From: an uncultured Eubacteriales bacterium
Lineage (GTDB): Bacteria > Bacillota > Clostridia > Oscillospirales > Oscillospiraceae
Length of the DNA: 64,000 nt
Reading direction: 5' to 3'
Assembly (NCBI GenBank): GCA_900545495.1
Contig: UQZJ01000009.1
Location: 34,290 to 98,289, forward strand
This document shows, in pieces, positions 1-7,728 of this stretch. The notes below the pieces were generated by a model, which searched no databases, was not told the origin of the DNA, and saw nothing but the letters and a program-made list of their open reading frames with translations. The translations under genes were made by a program, and so were the position numbers. Each line of letters opens with the position of its first letter. Positions within the stretch are counted from its first letter, which is position 1.

Positions 1-174
1 ATACTTGTGGGTAGCGCGCAGGATGGTGACGACTTCTTTCTTGGTGGGCAGAGGGATGGGGCCGGACACGCTGGCGCCGGTGCGCTTGGCGGTCTCCACG
101 ATCTTCTCTGCGGACTGGTCGATGACCTGATGGTCATAGGCCTTCAGACGAATGCGAATCATTTCTTTTGCCAT
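1..174 (-). CDS. rpsJ: 30S ribosomal protein S10, N-terminal part
   Basis: The first 58 residues of ribosomal protein S10 are present; the rest lies beyond the left edge of the window. S10 is a small-subunit head protein and also NusB's partner in antitermination. The sequence begins MAKEMIRIRLKAYDHQVIDQ and continues through the conserved RTGASVSGPIPLPTK stretch, which is diagnostic of S10. The ATG at 174 is preceded by a GGAGGAAG ribosome site. It is the first gene of the usual S10 ribosomal operon, which would continue leftward outside the window, and a long leader and strong promoter precede it. Confidence 0.97.
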   Translation of the reverse strand, partial: MAKEMIRIRLKAYDHQVIDQSAEKIVETAKRTGASVSGPIPLPTKKEVVTILRATHKY

Positions 175-464
175 TTTGGTTTCTTCCTCCATGTTTTCGT
201 ACGGTTTTTTCTGCGTGACCTACTGCCGTACGGCGGGAAATTTCTTATTCACCGTTCCGTGCGTATCATTCCGGCTCATAAGAAACACCGGCTTCTGGCC
301 GGTGTCCTTCTGGCGCGGCGATCTACGCCGACGAACAGAAATCTCTCAGCCGCCCGATTATCGGACATACTCCCCGGAAGTTACCTCCTTGCGGAGCAAT
401 CTCCCGGTTCATCGCATTGCAAACGCTCCCGGGTGTGTTGTCCCCGTTACGCGCGTACCTGCAT
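175..464 (-). promoter_or_regulatory. Long 5' leader of the S10 operon
   Basis: About 285 nt separate the rpsJ start from the predicted transcription start, with no convincing gene on either strand. The leader contains a perfect 7-bp hairpin (CACCGGC at 286-292 with GCCGGTG at 298-304). Long structured leaders upstream of rpsJ are known in bacteria for ribosomal-protein autoregulation, so a regulatory role is likely. I could not match it to a defined leader family by eye. Confidence 0.5.
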
Positions 465-493
465 ATGATATAGGAAAATCGGTTGGATGTCAA
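465..493 (-). promoter_or_regulatory. Promoter of the rpsJ (S10) operon
   Basis: On the minus strand a perfect -35 box TTGACA (488-493) is followed after 17 bp by TATCAT (465-470). This is a near-consensus housekeeping promoter facing rpsJ. Confidence 0.8.
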
Positions 494-606
494 GAGAATT
501 TTTCTATTTTGTTTACAAATTTTTCTGGATTTTTTCGGTAGTTTTGACGGGCATAGATGTTGTGGCAAAGCAGGTGCTTCCCTCCCCTATTTGGTGCCCT
601 CCCGTC

Positions 607-638
607 GGAAAAGAGCCGCCTTTCGGCGGCTCTTTTTG
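607..638 (-). terminator. Terminator after cysS
   Basis: An 8-bp GC stem (GAGCCGCC with GGCGGCTC around a TTTC loop) is flanked by A and T runs on both sides. It lies about 50 bp beyond the cysS stop and could act in both directions. Confidence 0.85.
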
Positions 639-690
639 CATATACGCTTCCGGTATGCTCATTCTTGATGGGCGCTTGGCGTATCGGCGG

Positions 691-2136
691 TCAGATCCGC
701 TTCCACTTGGCGCCGTGGGGAATGTCGGTGACCTCGATGCCCTTGGCCTTCAGCTCGTCGCGGATACGGTCGGCCTCGGCGAAGTTCTTGGCTTTCTTGG
801 CGTCGGCGCGGGCGCGGATCAACGCCTCCACCTCACCGTCCGTCTCACCGGACTCGCTGATGACGGTGAATTCGCCGGCGACGGGAGCGGCGGTCTGCTT
901 GGCGCGGAGGGCGGCGGCCTTCTCCAGCAGCTTCAGTCCCAGAACCGTGTCGAAGCTGTCCAGCAGGGCCAGCTTAGTCTTGTCGTTGGTCTTGGCCTTC
1001 AGCACATCGTACAGCACAGTAACGGCCATGGAGGTGTTCAGGTCGTTGTCCATGGCGGCGGTGAACTTGGCCTTGTACTCGTCAAAGACCGCCTGCTCCA
1101 CCTCGCCCTCGTCCTTCAGGGCGGCAATGCGGGCCAGCAGCTTGTTGTAGGCCACAGTGGCGTTGTCCAGATTCTCCCATGTGAACACCAGGCTCTTGCG
1201 GTAGTGGCTCTGGAGGCAGAAGAAACGGTAGGCCAGTGGGTCGTAGCCCTTCTCCTCCAGCAGGGAAACGGTGAGGAACTCACCCTTGGACTTGGACATC
1301 TTGCCGTGGTCGGTGTTCAGGTGGGCCACATGGCACCAGTGGGGACACCAGGGGTGACCGAGGTAGCTCTCAGACTGAGCGATCTCGTTGGTGTGGTGAG
1401 GGAAGGCGTTGTCCACGCCGCCGCAGTGCAGGTCGAGGTACTCGCCGTTGTACTTCATGGAGATGCCGGAACACTCAATATGCCAGCCGGGATAGCCCAC
1501 GCCCCACGGGGAGTCCCATTTCAGCGCCTGATCCTCGAACTTGGACTTGGTGAACCACAGCACAAAGTCGTTGCGGTTGCGCTTGTTGGTGTCCTCCTCC
1601 ACGCCCTCGCGGACGCCCACCGCCAGATCCTCCTCGTTGTGGTCGTTGAAGATGTAGTACCGCTCCAGCTTGGAGGTGTCAAAGTACACGTTGCCGCCGG
1701 CCACATAGGCATAGCCCTTCTCCAGCAGGCGGGAGATGATCTTGATATAGTCGTCGATGAGGCCGGTGGCGGGCTGCACCACATCGGGGCGCTTGATGTT
1801 CAGCTTCTGACAGTCGGAGAAGAACGCATCGGTGTAGTACTGGGCGATCTCCATAACGGTCTTATGCTCGCGCCGAGCGCCCTTGAGCATCTTATCCTCG
1901 CCCTCGTCGGCGTCGGAGGTCAGGTGTCCCACGTCGGTGATGTTCATGACGCGGTTCACATCGTACCCGGCGTAGCGCAGGTACTTCTCCAGCACGTCCT
2001 CCATGATGTAGGAGCGCAGGTTGCCGATGTGGGCAAAGTGGTACACCGTGGGGCCGCAGGTGTACATCTCTACATGGCCGGGGGTGTGGGTCTTGAACTC
2101 CTCTTTTTTGTGAGTGGCGGAATTATACAGATACAT
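691..2136 (-). CDS. cysS: Cysteine--tRNA ligase
   Basis: This 481-residue class I aminoacyl-tRNA synthetase charges tRNA-Cys with cysteine in the cytoplasm. Visible hallmarks are the zinc-ligand and nucleotide motif YTCGPTVYHFAHIGN near residue 25 (HIGN is the HIGH signature), the WHIECS zinc motif in the middle, and KMSKSKG further on. The length fits the family (about 465). An ATG at 2136 follows AGGAGG by six bases; longer upstream readings run into the T-box terminator and were not used. The gene is transcribed alone from a promoter at 2422-2450 through a T-box leader, so it should be induced when tRNA-Cys is uncharged. Confidence 0.98.
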   Translation of the reverse strand: MYLYNSATHKKEEFKTHTPGHVEMYTCGPTVYHFAHIGNLRSYIMEDVLEKYLRYAGYDVNRVMNITDVGHLTSDADEGEDKMLKGARREHKTVMEIAQYYTDAFFSDCQKLNIKRPDVVQPATGLIDDYIKIISRLLEKGYAYVAGGNVYFDTSKLERYYIFNDHNEEDLAVGVREGVEEDTNKRNRNDFVLWFTKSKFEDQALKWDSPWGVGYPGWHIECSGISMKYNGEYLDLHCGGVDNAFPHHTNEIAQSESYLGHPWCPHWCHVAHLNTDHGKMSKSKGEFLTVSLLEEKGYDPLAYRFFCLQSHYRKSLVFTWENLDNATVAYNKLLARIAALKDEGEVEQAVFDEYKAKFTAAMDNDLNTSMAVTVLYDVLKAKTNDKTKLALLDSFDTVLGLKLLEKAAALRAKQTAAPVAGEFTVISESGETDGEVEALIRARADAKKAKNFAEADRIRDELKAKGIEVTDIPHGAKWKRI

Positions 2137-2173
2137 GATGAGCCTCCTATGATCTACAATAATATAATGTGTG

Positions 2174-2415
2174 TAAAAAAAAACGCCTCCCATGCCCGCA
2201 GGCATGAGAGGCGAAAGGATACTTCGCGGTTCCACTCTCGTTTATCACTCAGGTGCGGCCCATGACGCAGGCCATGCGGAGGGCGTCCACAGCCCTCGCG
2301 CTCCCGGACGCACTTTCTGTCCGCAGCGGGTGAGCGGGCTTGCAGCCGATGGCCCCCTCTCTCTTGCCCCGTGGGATGGACATACTCTTTCCGATCAACG
2401 CGCTATGCATTTATG
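2174..2415 (-). promoter_or_regulatory. T-box riboswitch controlling cysS
   Basis: On the minus strand the core T-box motif AGTGGAACCGCG lies at 2225-2236. It is followed by an intrinsic terminator (13-bp arms 2184-2196 and 2201-2213, then nine Ts at 2175-2183) just before cysS. Upstream are stem I features: AGTA, an AGAGAG bulge element and a GGCTGCAAGCC apical loop. A TGC triplet at 2310-2312 sits where the specifier is expected and matches a cysteine codon. Uncharged tRNA-Cys would bind, stabilise the antiterminator and allow cysS transcription. The T-box call is secure; the exact specifier is an inference. Confidence 0.92.
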
Positions 2416-2421
2416 GTACTT

Positions 2422-2450
2422 ATTTTAGCAGGGTTTGCGGTTGGTGTCAA
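2422..2450 (-). promoter_or_regulatory. Promoter of the cysS T-box transcript
   Basis: A minus-strand TTGACA (2445-2450) with a 17-bp spacer and TAAAAT (2422-2427) drives the T-box leader. Confidence 0.85.
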
Positions 2451-2471
2451 GTCTGCGGCATGGCAGTTGAT

Positions 2472-2502
2472 AAGGCTCGGCGTTCCCGGAACGCCGAGCC
2501 TT
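2472..2502 (-). terminator. Hairpin after the 63-aa membrane protein gene
   Basis: AAGGCTCGGCGTTC pairs with GAACGCCGAGCCTT (14-bp arms) directly after the stop at 2507. There is no strong T run, so it is a probable but imperfect terminator. Confidence 0.6.
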
Positions 2503-2506
2503 GGAG

Positions 2507-2698
2507 TTATTCATTCTTTTTTGGTATCGCGTAGATAATCAATGCGCCAAGCAGCACCACGCCCAAGCCCAGACCAAAGGAAGCCATGACACCATCCGGC
2601 GCATCGGCCTCAAGCACGTACTTAAATAACATCAGCATTACCAGACCGGCAGTTGCAAAAATCGAGCCGATCACCTGCAAAAAACGTCCCCACTCCAT
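2507..2698 (-). CDS. Small two-helix membrane protein, unknown function
   Basis: This 63-residue protein starts MEWGRFLQVIG and consists almost entirely of two hydrophobic segments (about residues 7-26 and 38-58), ending in the charged tail PKKNE. I do not recognise a family. The ATG at 2698 follows an AGGAGG, so the longer upstream reading is rejected. It is transcribed divergently from the XRE-type regulator at 2850-3083. Its promoter overlaps a long palindrome, so it is a natural candidate target of that regulator. Confidence 0.65.
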   Translation of the reverse strand: MEWGRFLQVIGSIFATAGLVMLMLFKYVLEADAPDGVMASFGLGLGVVLLGALIIYAIPKKNE

Positions 2699-2750
2699 TT
2701 GTGTCTCCTCCTTTTCATTTGTTGCCGGATCGTTCCGGCAAAGTCTCTCC

Positions 2751-2786
2751 TGATTGCTTTGCACCTATATAAGTGCAAAGCAATCA
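2751..2786. promoter_or_regulatory. 36-bp palindromic operator candidate
   Basis: TGATTGCTTTGCAC (2751-2764) and GTGCAAAGCAATCA (2773-2786) are perfect 14-bp inverted arms around an 8-bp AT-rich centre. The right arm overlaps the -10 box of the leftward promoter (2783-2788). It shares the GCAC-N8-GTGC core with the second palindrome at 2820-2835. Confidence 0.7.
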
Positions 2787-2811
2787 TATCACCTGCATAT
2801 AATAATGTCAA
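2783..2811 (-). promoter_or_regulatory. Promoter of the 63-aa membrane protein gene
   Basis: A minus-strand TTGACA (2806-2811), a 17-bp spacer and TATGAT (2783-2788) form a near-consensus promoter. Its -10 box lies inside the palindrome at 2751-2786. Confidence 0.75.
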
Positions 2812-2835
2812 GAAAAATCGCACCCATATGGGTGC
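2798..2835 (+). promoter_or_regulatory. -10 box and second GCAC-N8-GTGC palindrome before the XRE gene
   Basis: A plus-strand TATAAT lies at 2798-2803. Just downstream GCAC (2820-2823) and GTGC (2832-2835) flank CCATATGG, itself palindromic. The repeated GCAC-N8-GTGC spacing on both sides of the divergent promoters suggests autorepression by the XRE protein. Confidence 0.55.
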
Positions 2836-2849
2836 ATTTTTGTAAGGAG

Positions 2850-3083
2850 GTGACGGATATCAACCAAAAGGTGGAAAAACGGATTGGCCATAACATCCGC
2901 CAGCTGCGGGAAAAAGCCGGTGTGACGCAGGAATGGGTAGCCGCACAGCTGCAGCTGAATGGCTGTGACATTACCCGCAGCGCAATAGCAAAAATCGAGG
3001 TTGGACAGCGCCATTTGTATCCAGACGAGATTATCCTGCTTCGAGATATCCTGCATACCAGTTATGAGGACATTTTTGCATGA
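2850..3083 (+). CDS. XRE-family helix-turn-helix regulator
   Basis: This small (about 77 aa) DNA-binding protein has a single Cro/CI-type domain: KRIGHNIRQLREKAGVTQEW, then the turn and recognition helix (ITRSAIAKIEVGQRHLYPDE). It is divergent from a small membrane protein, with two related palindromes between them, so it probably represses its own and its neighbour's promoter. The start is unclear. The only good ribosome site, AAGGAGG at 2844-2850, overlaps an in-frame GTG at 2850 and lies 8 bases before an in-frame ATC at 2859. An upstream ATG at 2805 would lie at or before the predicted transcription start. The GTG is given here as a placeholder. Confidence 0.85.
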   Translation: MTDINQKVEKRIGHNIRQLREKAGVTQEWVAAQLQLNGCDITRSAIAKIEVGQRHLYPDEIILLRDILHTSYEDIFA

Positions 3084-3114
3084 AAAAAGCGGCTCTGCGC
3101 AGAGCCGCTTTTTT
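3083..3114. terminator. Bidirectional terminator between the XRE gene and pgsA
   Basis: GCGGCTCTGC and GCAGAGCCGC (3089-3108) form a perfect stem with six As before and six Ts after, serving two convergent genes. Confidence 0.92.
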
Positions 3115-3124
3115 GGGACGATGC

Positions 3125-3649
3125 TTATTTGATGCTCTTGAACACATCGGCGTTCTTGGCGAAATACTCGATGCCGGAATAGACGGTGGTCACCAGGATC
3201 ACACCCTGGCACACATAGTTGAGCCACTGGGGAATACCGAACAGGATGAGGCAGATGCACACCATGGTGCTGGCGGTCTTGACCTTGCCAGACCAGCCGG
3301 CGGCAATGACACGGCCCTTCTCTACCGCCACAAGGCGCATACCGGACACGGCGAACTCCCGCAGCAGCACGATGGCCAGCACCCACGCGGCGAAGGTTCC
3401 CTCCTCCACGAACCAGCACAGCGCCGCCATCACAAGGCACTTGTCCGCCAGCGGGTCCATGAATTTGCCGAAATCGGAGACCTGGTTATAGTGGCGGGCA
3501 ATGTAGCCGTCCAGCAGGTCGGTGAGACAGGCGACGATGTAGATGCCCAGCGCCACATAGCGGCAGCCGGGAAAGCCCCAGTACAGTACCACCAGAAAAG
3601 CGGGGATCATCAGCACCCGCAGGATCGTCAGTTTGTTCGCGGTCGTCAT
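3125..3649 (-). CDS. pgsA: CDP-diacylglycerol--glycerol-3-phosphate 3-phosphatidyltransferase
   Basis: This 174-residue integral membrane enzyme makes phosphatidylglycerophosphate, the first committed step to phosphatidylglycerol. The CDP-alcohol phosphotransferase signature is complete: D44-L-L-D47-G48 ... A51-R52 ... G61 ... D65 ... D69. Several hydrophobic helices surround it and the length is typical. The ATG at 3649 has only a weak AAAGG upstream. Downstream, it converges on the XRE gene with a shared terminator; rimO ends about 70 bp in the other direction's downstream space and is transcribed in the same leftward sense. Confidence 0.95.
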   Translation of the reverse strand: MTTANKLTILRVLMIPAFLVVLYWGFPGCRYVALGIYIVACLTDLLDGYIARHYNQVSDFGKFMDPLADKCLVMAALCWFVEEGTFAAWVLAIVLLREFAVSGMRLVAVEKGRVIAAGWSGKVKTASTMVCICLILFGIPQWLNYVCQGVILVTTVYSGIEYFAKNADVFKSIK

Positions 3650-3720
3650 GATATGTATCAGCCTTTCGTTTTAATCTCTGCGCTATTGTAACACGGACAG
3701 CGGCAAATGGAAAGTATTTT

Positions 3721-5037
3721 TTACTCCGCCAGCTCGCCGGTCAGTTCACCGTCCATAGCGCCGGTGATGCGCACCGGCACGAACTGCCCCGCCTCCACCT
3801 CGTGGTCGGCGGTGAAGTAGATGCGCCCGTCGATATCGGGGCTCTCCGCATAGCTGCGGCCCACGAACATCATAGCCTGGTTGTCAAACCCGTCGCACAG
3901 CACCTCCGTCACGCCGCCCATACGGCTGTCGTTGAAGTCGTCCATGATGCGGGACTGTACGTCTACAATGAGATCGGCGCGGCGCTCCGCCTCGTCGGTG
4001 TCCACCCGCTCCATCTTGGCGGCAGGGGTACCCTCCTCCGGGGAGTAGGGGAACACGCCCGCCCGCTCGATCCGCACCTCCTGCAGGAATTCGCACAGCT
4101 CCTCGAAGGCGGCCTCGTCCTCGTAGGGCAGACCGGCGATGAGGCTGGTGCGCAGCACCAGTCCGGGGATGCGCGCCCGCAGCTTGCGGAACAGCGCCAG
4201 CAGCTCCGCCTTGTCGCCCCGGCGGTTCATGGCCTTGAGCACCTTGTCGTTGCAGTGCTGGATGGGGATGTCCAGATAGGGCAGCACCTTCTCCTCATCG
4301 GCGATGGTGTCGATCAGCTCGTCGGTGAACTCGTCGGGGTACAGGTAGTGCAGGCGGATCCAGTGGAAATCCAGCTTGCACAGCTCCCGGAGCAGTGCCG
4401 CCAGCTTCCGCTCGCCGTACAGGTCGATGCCATAGCGGGTGATATCCTGGGCGATGACGATGCACTCCTGCACGCCGGCATCCGCCAGCTTCCTGGCCTC
4501 GGCCAGCACATCCTCCATGCGGCGGCTGCGGTAGCGCCCCCGGAGGGACGGAATAACGCAGTAGGCGCAGTGGTTATCGCAGCCCTCGGCGATGCGCAGA
4601 TAGGTGTAGTGCTTGGGAGTGGTCAGCACCCGGTCGAACTCGTCGATCTTGCCGTGGATGCTGGCAAAGCGGCAGGGGTGGCCGCCGCCCATCAGCTCCT
4701 CCAGCGCCGCCACGATCTCGCCGTAGCTGCCGGTACCCATGATGCCGTCTACCTCCGGCAGCTCCGTCAGGATCTCCTGCTGGTAGCGCTGGGTGAGGCA
4801 GCCGGTGACCAGAATCTTCCGCACCTGCCCCTCCGCCTTCAGCTGCGCCGCGGCGAGGATAGTGTCGATGGCCTCCTCCTTGGCGCTGTCGATAAAGCCG
4901 CAGGTGTTGATGACCACCACGTCCGCCCCGGCAGGCCCCTCCAGCAGGGTATGCCCGGCGTCGCGGCACAGCGCCATCATCTGCTCGGTGTTCACCAGAT
5001 TCTTGGCACAGCCAAGGGAAATAAAGGATACTTTCAC
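3721..5037 (-). CDS. rimO: Ribosomal protein S12 methylthiotransferase RimO
   Basis: This 438-residue radical-SAM enzyme adds a methylthio group to the conserved aspartate of ribosomal protein S12. The N-terminal UPF0004 domain (SFISLGCAKNLVNTEQM, NTCGFI, GCLTQRY) carries three cluster cysteines. The radical-SAM CX3CX2C is seen as CDNHCAYC, and a TRAM domain closes the protein. LGCAKN with NTEQM points to RimO rather than MiaB. I chose a GTG start at 5037, which gives the family N-terminus MKVSFISLGC and has GAGGTGA six bases upstream. A longer in-frame ATG at 5058 overlaps recX. Confidence 0.95.
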   Translation of the reverse strand: MKVSFISLGCAKNLVNTEQMMALCRDAGHTLLEGPAGADVVVINTCGFIDSAKEEAIDTILAAAQLKAEGQVRKILVTGCLTQRYQQEILTELPEVDGIMGTGSYGEIVAALEELMGGGHPCRFASIHGKIDEFDRVLTTPKHYTYLRIAEGCDNHCAYCVIPSLRGRYRSRRMEDVLAEARKLADAGVQECIVIAQDITRYGIDLYGERKLAALLRELCKLDFHWIRLHYLYPDEFTDELIDTIADEEKVLPYLDIPIQHCNDKVLKAMNRRGDKAELLALFRKLRARIPGLVLRTSLIAGLPYEDEAAFEELCEFLQEVRIERAGVFPYSPEEGTPAAKMERVDTDEAERRADLIVDVQSRIMDDFNDSRMGGVTEVLCDGFDNQAMMFVGRSYAESPDIDGRIYFTADHEVEAGQFVPVRITGAMDGELTGELAE

Positions 5038-5047
5038 GTTCGTCACC

Positions 5048-5668
5048 TCATGTTTCATCGATCTCTTGCCCCAGCTCATTGAGGGCGGGGCGGATATCCT
5101 GCCAGCCAAAGCCGCGGCGTTGGAGGGCGGCAGCCAGACGGCGGCTGTCCTCCGGGGTCAGCGGGCGTCCCCGCAGCTTGGTGCGGAGGAATTTACGGAT
5201 GGCCTCCTCCGGCGGCGGCAGCTGCTCCAACGCCTCGTCCCACAGCTCCTTGGGTACGCCCCGGCGGTGCAGCTCCTGCCGGACGCGGGCGGCGCCGTAG
5301 CCCATACCGCCGTAGTGCCGGGCGATAACGCCGGCATAGGCGGCGTCGTCCACCGCCCCCAGCTCCTCCAGCCAGTCCGCCGTGTCGGCAGCGTCCTCCG
5401 GCGCGGCGCCCTTCTTCGTCAGGCGGTTGGTCAGCTCCTTTTTGGAGAGCATCCGACCGGCTGCCATGTTGGCGCCCCGGCGCTTGGTGTCGCTGCGGCG
5501 AGCCGCCGTCTCCAGCGCCGTCAGCGTCTCCGGCGTCAGGTCGAGGCCCTGATATAAGCCAAATTGCAGAAGCTCCGCGCCGGTGATCCGGAGGATGTTG
5601 CCATCCTCCAGATGCACCAGCACGCGCTCCTGCTTACGTTTGGAATTTTCCAGCCGTTCGATGCGCAT
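5048..5668 (-). CDS. recX: Recombination regulator RecX
   Basis: This 206-residue, Arg/Glu-rich helical protein inhibits RecA filaments. The conserved MLSKKELTNRLTKKG and ARHYGGMGYGAARVRQELHRRGV repeats are RecX hallmarks. It begins inside the recA stop (the ATGA overlap at 5666-5670), so the two are translationally coupled, as expected for a RecA modulator. Its own end lies close to the rimO start, making recA-recX-rimO a likely single transcript. Confidence 0.9.
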   Translation of the reverse strand: MRIERLENSKRKQERVLVHLEDGNILRITGAELLQFGLYQGLDLTPETLTALETAARRSDTKRRGANMAAGRMLSKKELTNRLTKKGAAPEDAADTADWLEELGAVDDAAYAGVIARHYGGMGYGAARVRQELHRRGVPKELWDEALEQLPPPEEAIRKFLRTKLRGRPLTPEDSRRLAAALQRRGFGWQDIRPALNELGQEIDET

Positions 5669-6774
5669 CAGTCTGCGTCGTCGAAGTCGTCGGCGGACAC
5701 GTCCACCGCGCGGCCCGCTGCCTTGGCAGCGGTGCGGGACTGTGCGCCCATCAGCTTATGGAAGTTCTCCCGAACGGCTGCCTCCAGCTTGTCCGCCTCC
5801 TCGGGATGGTCGCGGAAATACTGCTTGGCGGCATCGCGCCCCTGTCCCAGACGGATCTCTCCCATGTTGAACCACGAGCCGCTCTTCTGCACCAGATCCA
5901 GCTTCACCGCCAGATCCAGCAGGTCGCCCATCTTGCTGATGCCCTCGCCGTACATGATATCGAACTCCGCCTCACGGAACGGAGGTGCTACCTTGTTCTT
6001 CACCACCTTGGCGCGGGTGCGGTTGCCGGTGACCTCGCCGCCGGACTTCAGCGTCTCGATGCGGCGCACGTCGATGCGGACGGAGGCGTAGAACTTCAGC
6101 GCCCGGCCGCCGGTGGTGACCTCGGGGTTGCCGTACATGACGCCCACCTTCTCGCGGAGCTGGTTGATGAAGATGACAATGGAATTGGTCTTATTGATGA
6201 CGCCGGTGAGCTTGCGCAGCGCCTGACTCATCAGGCGGGCGTGAAGACCCACAAAGCTGTCGCCCATCTCGCCCTCGATCTCGGCGCGAGGTACCAGCGC
6301 CGCCACGGAGTCCACCACCACCACGTCGATAGCGCCGGAACGCACCAGCGCCTCGGTGATCTCCAGCGCCTGCTCGCCGGTGTCGGGCTGGGAGATGAGC
6401 ATATCCTCCACATTGACGCCCAGCGCCTTGGCGTAGGTGGGATCCAGCGCGTGCTCTGCGTCCACAAACGCCACCTCACCGCCCATCTTCTGAGCCTCCG
6501 CCAGCACATGGAGTGCCAGCGTGGTCTTACCGGAGGACTCCGGCCCGTAGATCTCCACGATACGGCCCCGGGGCAGTCCACCGATGCCCAGCGCCAGATC
6601 CAGCGACAGGGAGCCGGTGGGGATCGCCTCCACGTTCATCGTGCTCTCCGCGCCGTAGCGCATGATGGAGCCCTTGCCGTACATCTTTTCGATCTGCTGC
6701 ATGGCCGTTTCCAGCGCCTTTTTCTTGTCGGACACCGCCGCGCTGGCGGCCACAGGTTCTTTCTTCGCTGCCAT
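5668..6774 (-). CDS. recA: Recombinase RecA
   Basis: RecA (368 aa) forms filaments on single-stranded DNA for homologous recombination and SOS induction. The sequence shows the Walker A GPESSGKTT, VVVVDSVAAL (Walker B region), the L2 loop region with INQLREKVGVMYGNPE, and KNKVAPPFREAEFDI near the C-terminus. An unusual alanine/aspartate-rich C-terminal tail follows RTAAKAAGRAVDV. GGAGGAGG precedes the ATG. I saw no clear Bacillus-type SOS box (CGAAC-N4-GTTCG) in the 66-bp gap to prmC. Confidence 0.99.
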   Translation of the reverse strand: MAAKKEPVAASAAVSDKKKALETAMQQIEKMYGKGSIMRYGAESTMNVEAIPTGSLSLDLALGIGGLPRGRIVEIYGPESSGKTTLALHVLAEAQKMGGEVAFVDAEHALDPTYAKALGVNVEDMLISQPDTGEQALEITEALVRSGAIDVVVVDSVAALVPRAEIEGEMGDSFVGLHARLMSQALRKLTGVINKTNSIVIFINQLREKVGVMYGNPEVTTGGRALKFYASVRIDVRRIETLKSGGEVTGNRTRAKVVKNKVAPPFREAEFDIMYGEGISKMGDLLDLAVKLDLVQKSGSWFNMGEIRLGQGRDAAKQYFRDHPEEADKLEAAVRENFHKLMGAQSRTAAKAAGRAVDVSADDFDDAD

Positions 6775-6819
6775 TGTTCCGTCCTCCTCCGTTGTGATAC
6801 CTTGATATTATGGGAATCG

Positions 6820-6838
6820 CTGTCCCGAAAGCAGGACA
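6820..6838. repeat. Hairpin in the prmC-recA gap
   Basis: CTGTCC and GGACAG form a short stem just after the prmC stop. It lacks a T run, so termination is uncertain and its role is unknown. Confidence 0.35.
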
Positions 6839-6840
6839 GT

Positions 6841-7707
6841 TCAGATCTCCGTGTGCAGAATACCCCAGACTACCCGAGGGATGTCGTTGAGGTCGGGGAT
6901 CACCTCGATGTCGCCGAAGCCCACAGCTCGCATGATGCGCAGCACGTCGTCGGCCTGGCCGATGCCCACCTCAAAGTAGAGCCGCCCGCCGGGACGCAGC
7001 GCCTCCCGCCAATGCGCGCAGATGGCGCGGTAGAAATCCAGTCCGTCCACGCCGCCCTTCAGCGCCAGGTGCGGCTCATAGTCCCGTACCGAGGCGTCCA
7101 GTCCCGCAATGTCGCCGTCGGGGATGTAGGGCGGGTTGGACACGATGCAGTCAAACTCCCCCAGCCGGGCAGGCGCCTTCTCCAGTGCGTTGAGCTGCAT
7201 GGACACCACCTGACCGGACAGTCCGGTGCGGCGGATGTTCTGGCGGCAGACGCGCAGCGCCCCCTCGTCCAGCTCGCCCAGCACCACATGGCTGCCGGGA
7301 ACGTGCTTCGCCACGGCAAGACCGATGCAGCCGGAACCGGCGCACAGATCCAGCACGCGGGGGCCCTCCGCCTCCCGCAGTCCCTCGATGACGGCGGCAG
7401 CCAGCACCTCCGTGTCCGGGCGGGGAATGAGCACCCGCTCCGAGATGTCCAGCGGCAGGCCGTAGAACTCCCACTCGCCGATCAAATACGCCACCGGCTC
7501 GCCGGCCAGATGGCGCTCCACCAGTGCGCGGGTCTGCCGCTCCACCGTGTCGGGAACATAGAGCCGGCTGTCCCGGCTCAGCTCCTCCCGGCTCTTACCG
7601 GCGGCGCAGCACACCAGCTCCCGCGCCTCCAATGTGGCGGCGGGCAGCCCCGCCTTGTGGAGCTGCTGGCGGATATCTAAATACAAATTGTTATATGTGA
7701 TCGCCAT
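6841..7707 (-). CDS. prmC: Peptide chain release factor N5-glutamine methyltransferase
   Basis: PrmC/HemK (288 aa) methylates the glutamine of the GGQ motif in release factors RF1 and RF2. The helical N-terminal domain precedes a Rossmann methyltransferase domain with VLDLCAGSGCIGLAVAKH (SAM site) and the catalytic SNPPYIP motif. It starts 21 bp after a DUF1385 gene, a pairing common in Firmicutes. The ribosome site is poor (AAGGAA about 17 bases upstream of the ATG), so expression may depend on read-through from the upstream gene. Confidence 0.95.
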   Translation of the reverse strand: MAITYNNLYLDIRQQLHKAGLPAATLEARELVCCAAGKSREELSRDSRLYVPDTVERQTRALVERHLAGEPVAYLIGEWEFYGLPLDISERVLIPRPDTEVLAAAVIEGLREAEGPRVLDLCAGSGCIGLAVAKHVPGSHVVLGELDEGALRVCRQNIRRTGLSGQVVSMQLNALEKAPARLGEFDCIVSNPPYIPDGDIAGLDASVRDYEPHLALKGGVDGLDFYRAICAHWREALRPGGRLYFEVGIGQADDVLRIMRAVGFGDIEVIPDLNDIPRVVWGILHTEI

Positions 7708-7728
7708 AATACGTCTCGTATTTCCTTT

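Noticed and set aside
487..2265. 592-codon open frame opposite cysS on the plus strand
   Set aside because: It is the antisense of a confidently identified synthetase. Its Val/Leu/Gly/His-rich composition is typical of the shadow frame of GC-rich genes, and it has no ribosome site.
6775..6840. SOS (LexA) box before recA
   Set aside because: The gap contains a CTGTCC/GGACAG hairpin but no CGAAC-N4-GTTCG type match.
5758..7680. 640-codon plus-strand frame opposite recA and prmC
   Set aside because: Runs across two real genes and the gap between them in the opposite sense; a codon-bias artefact.
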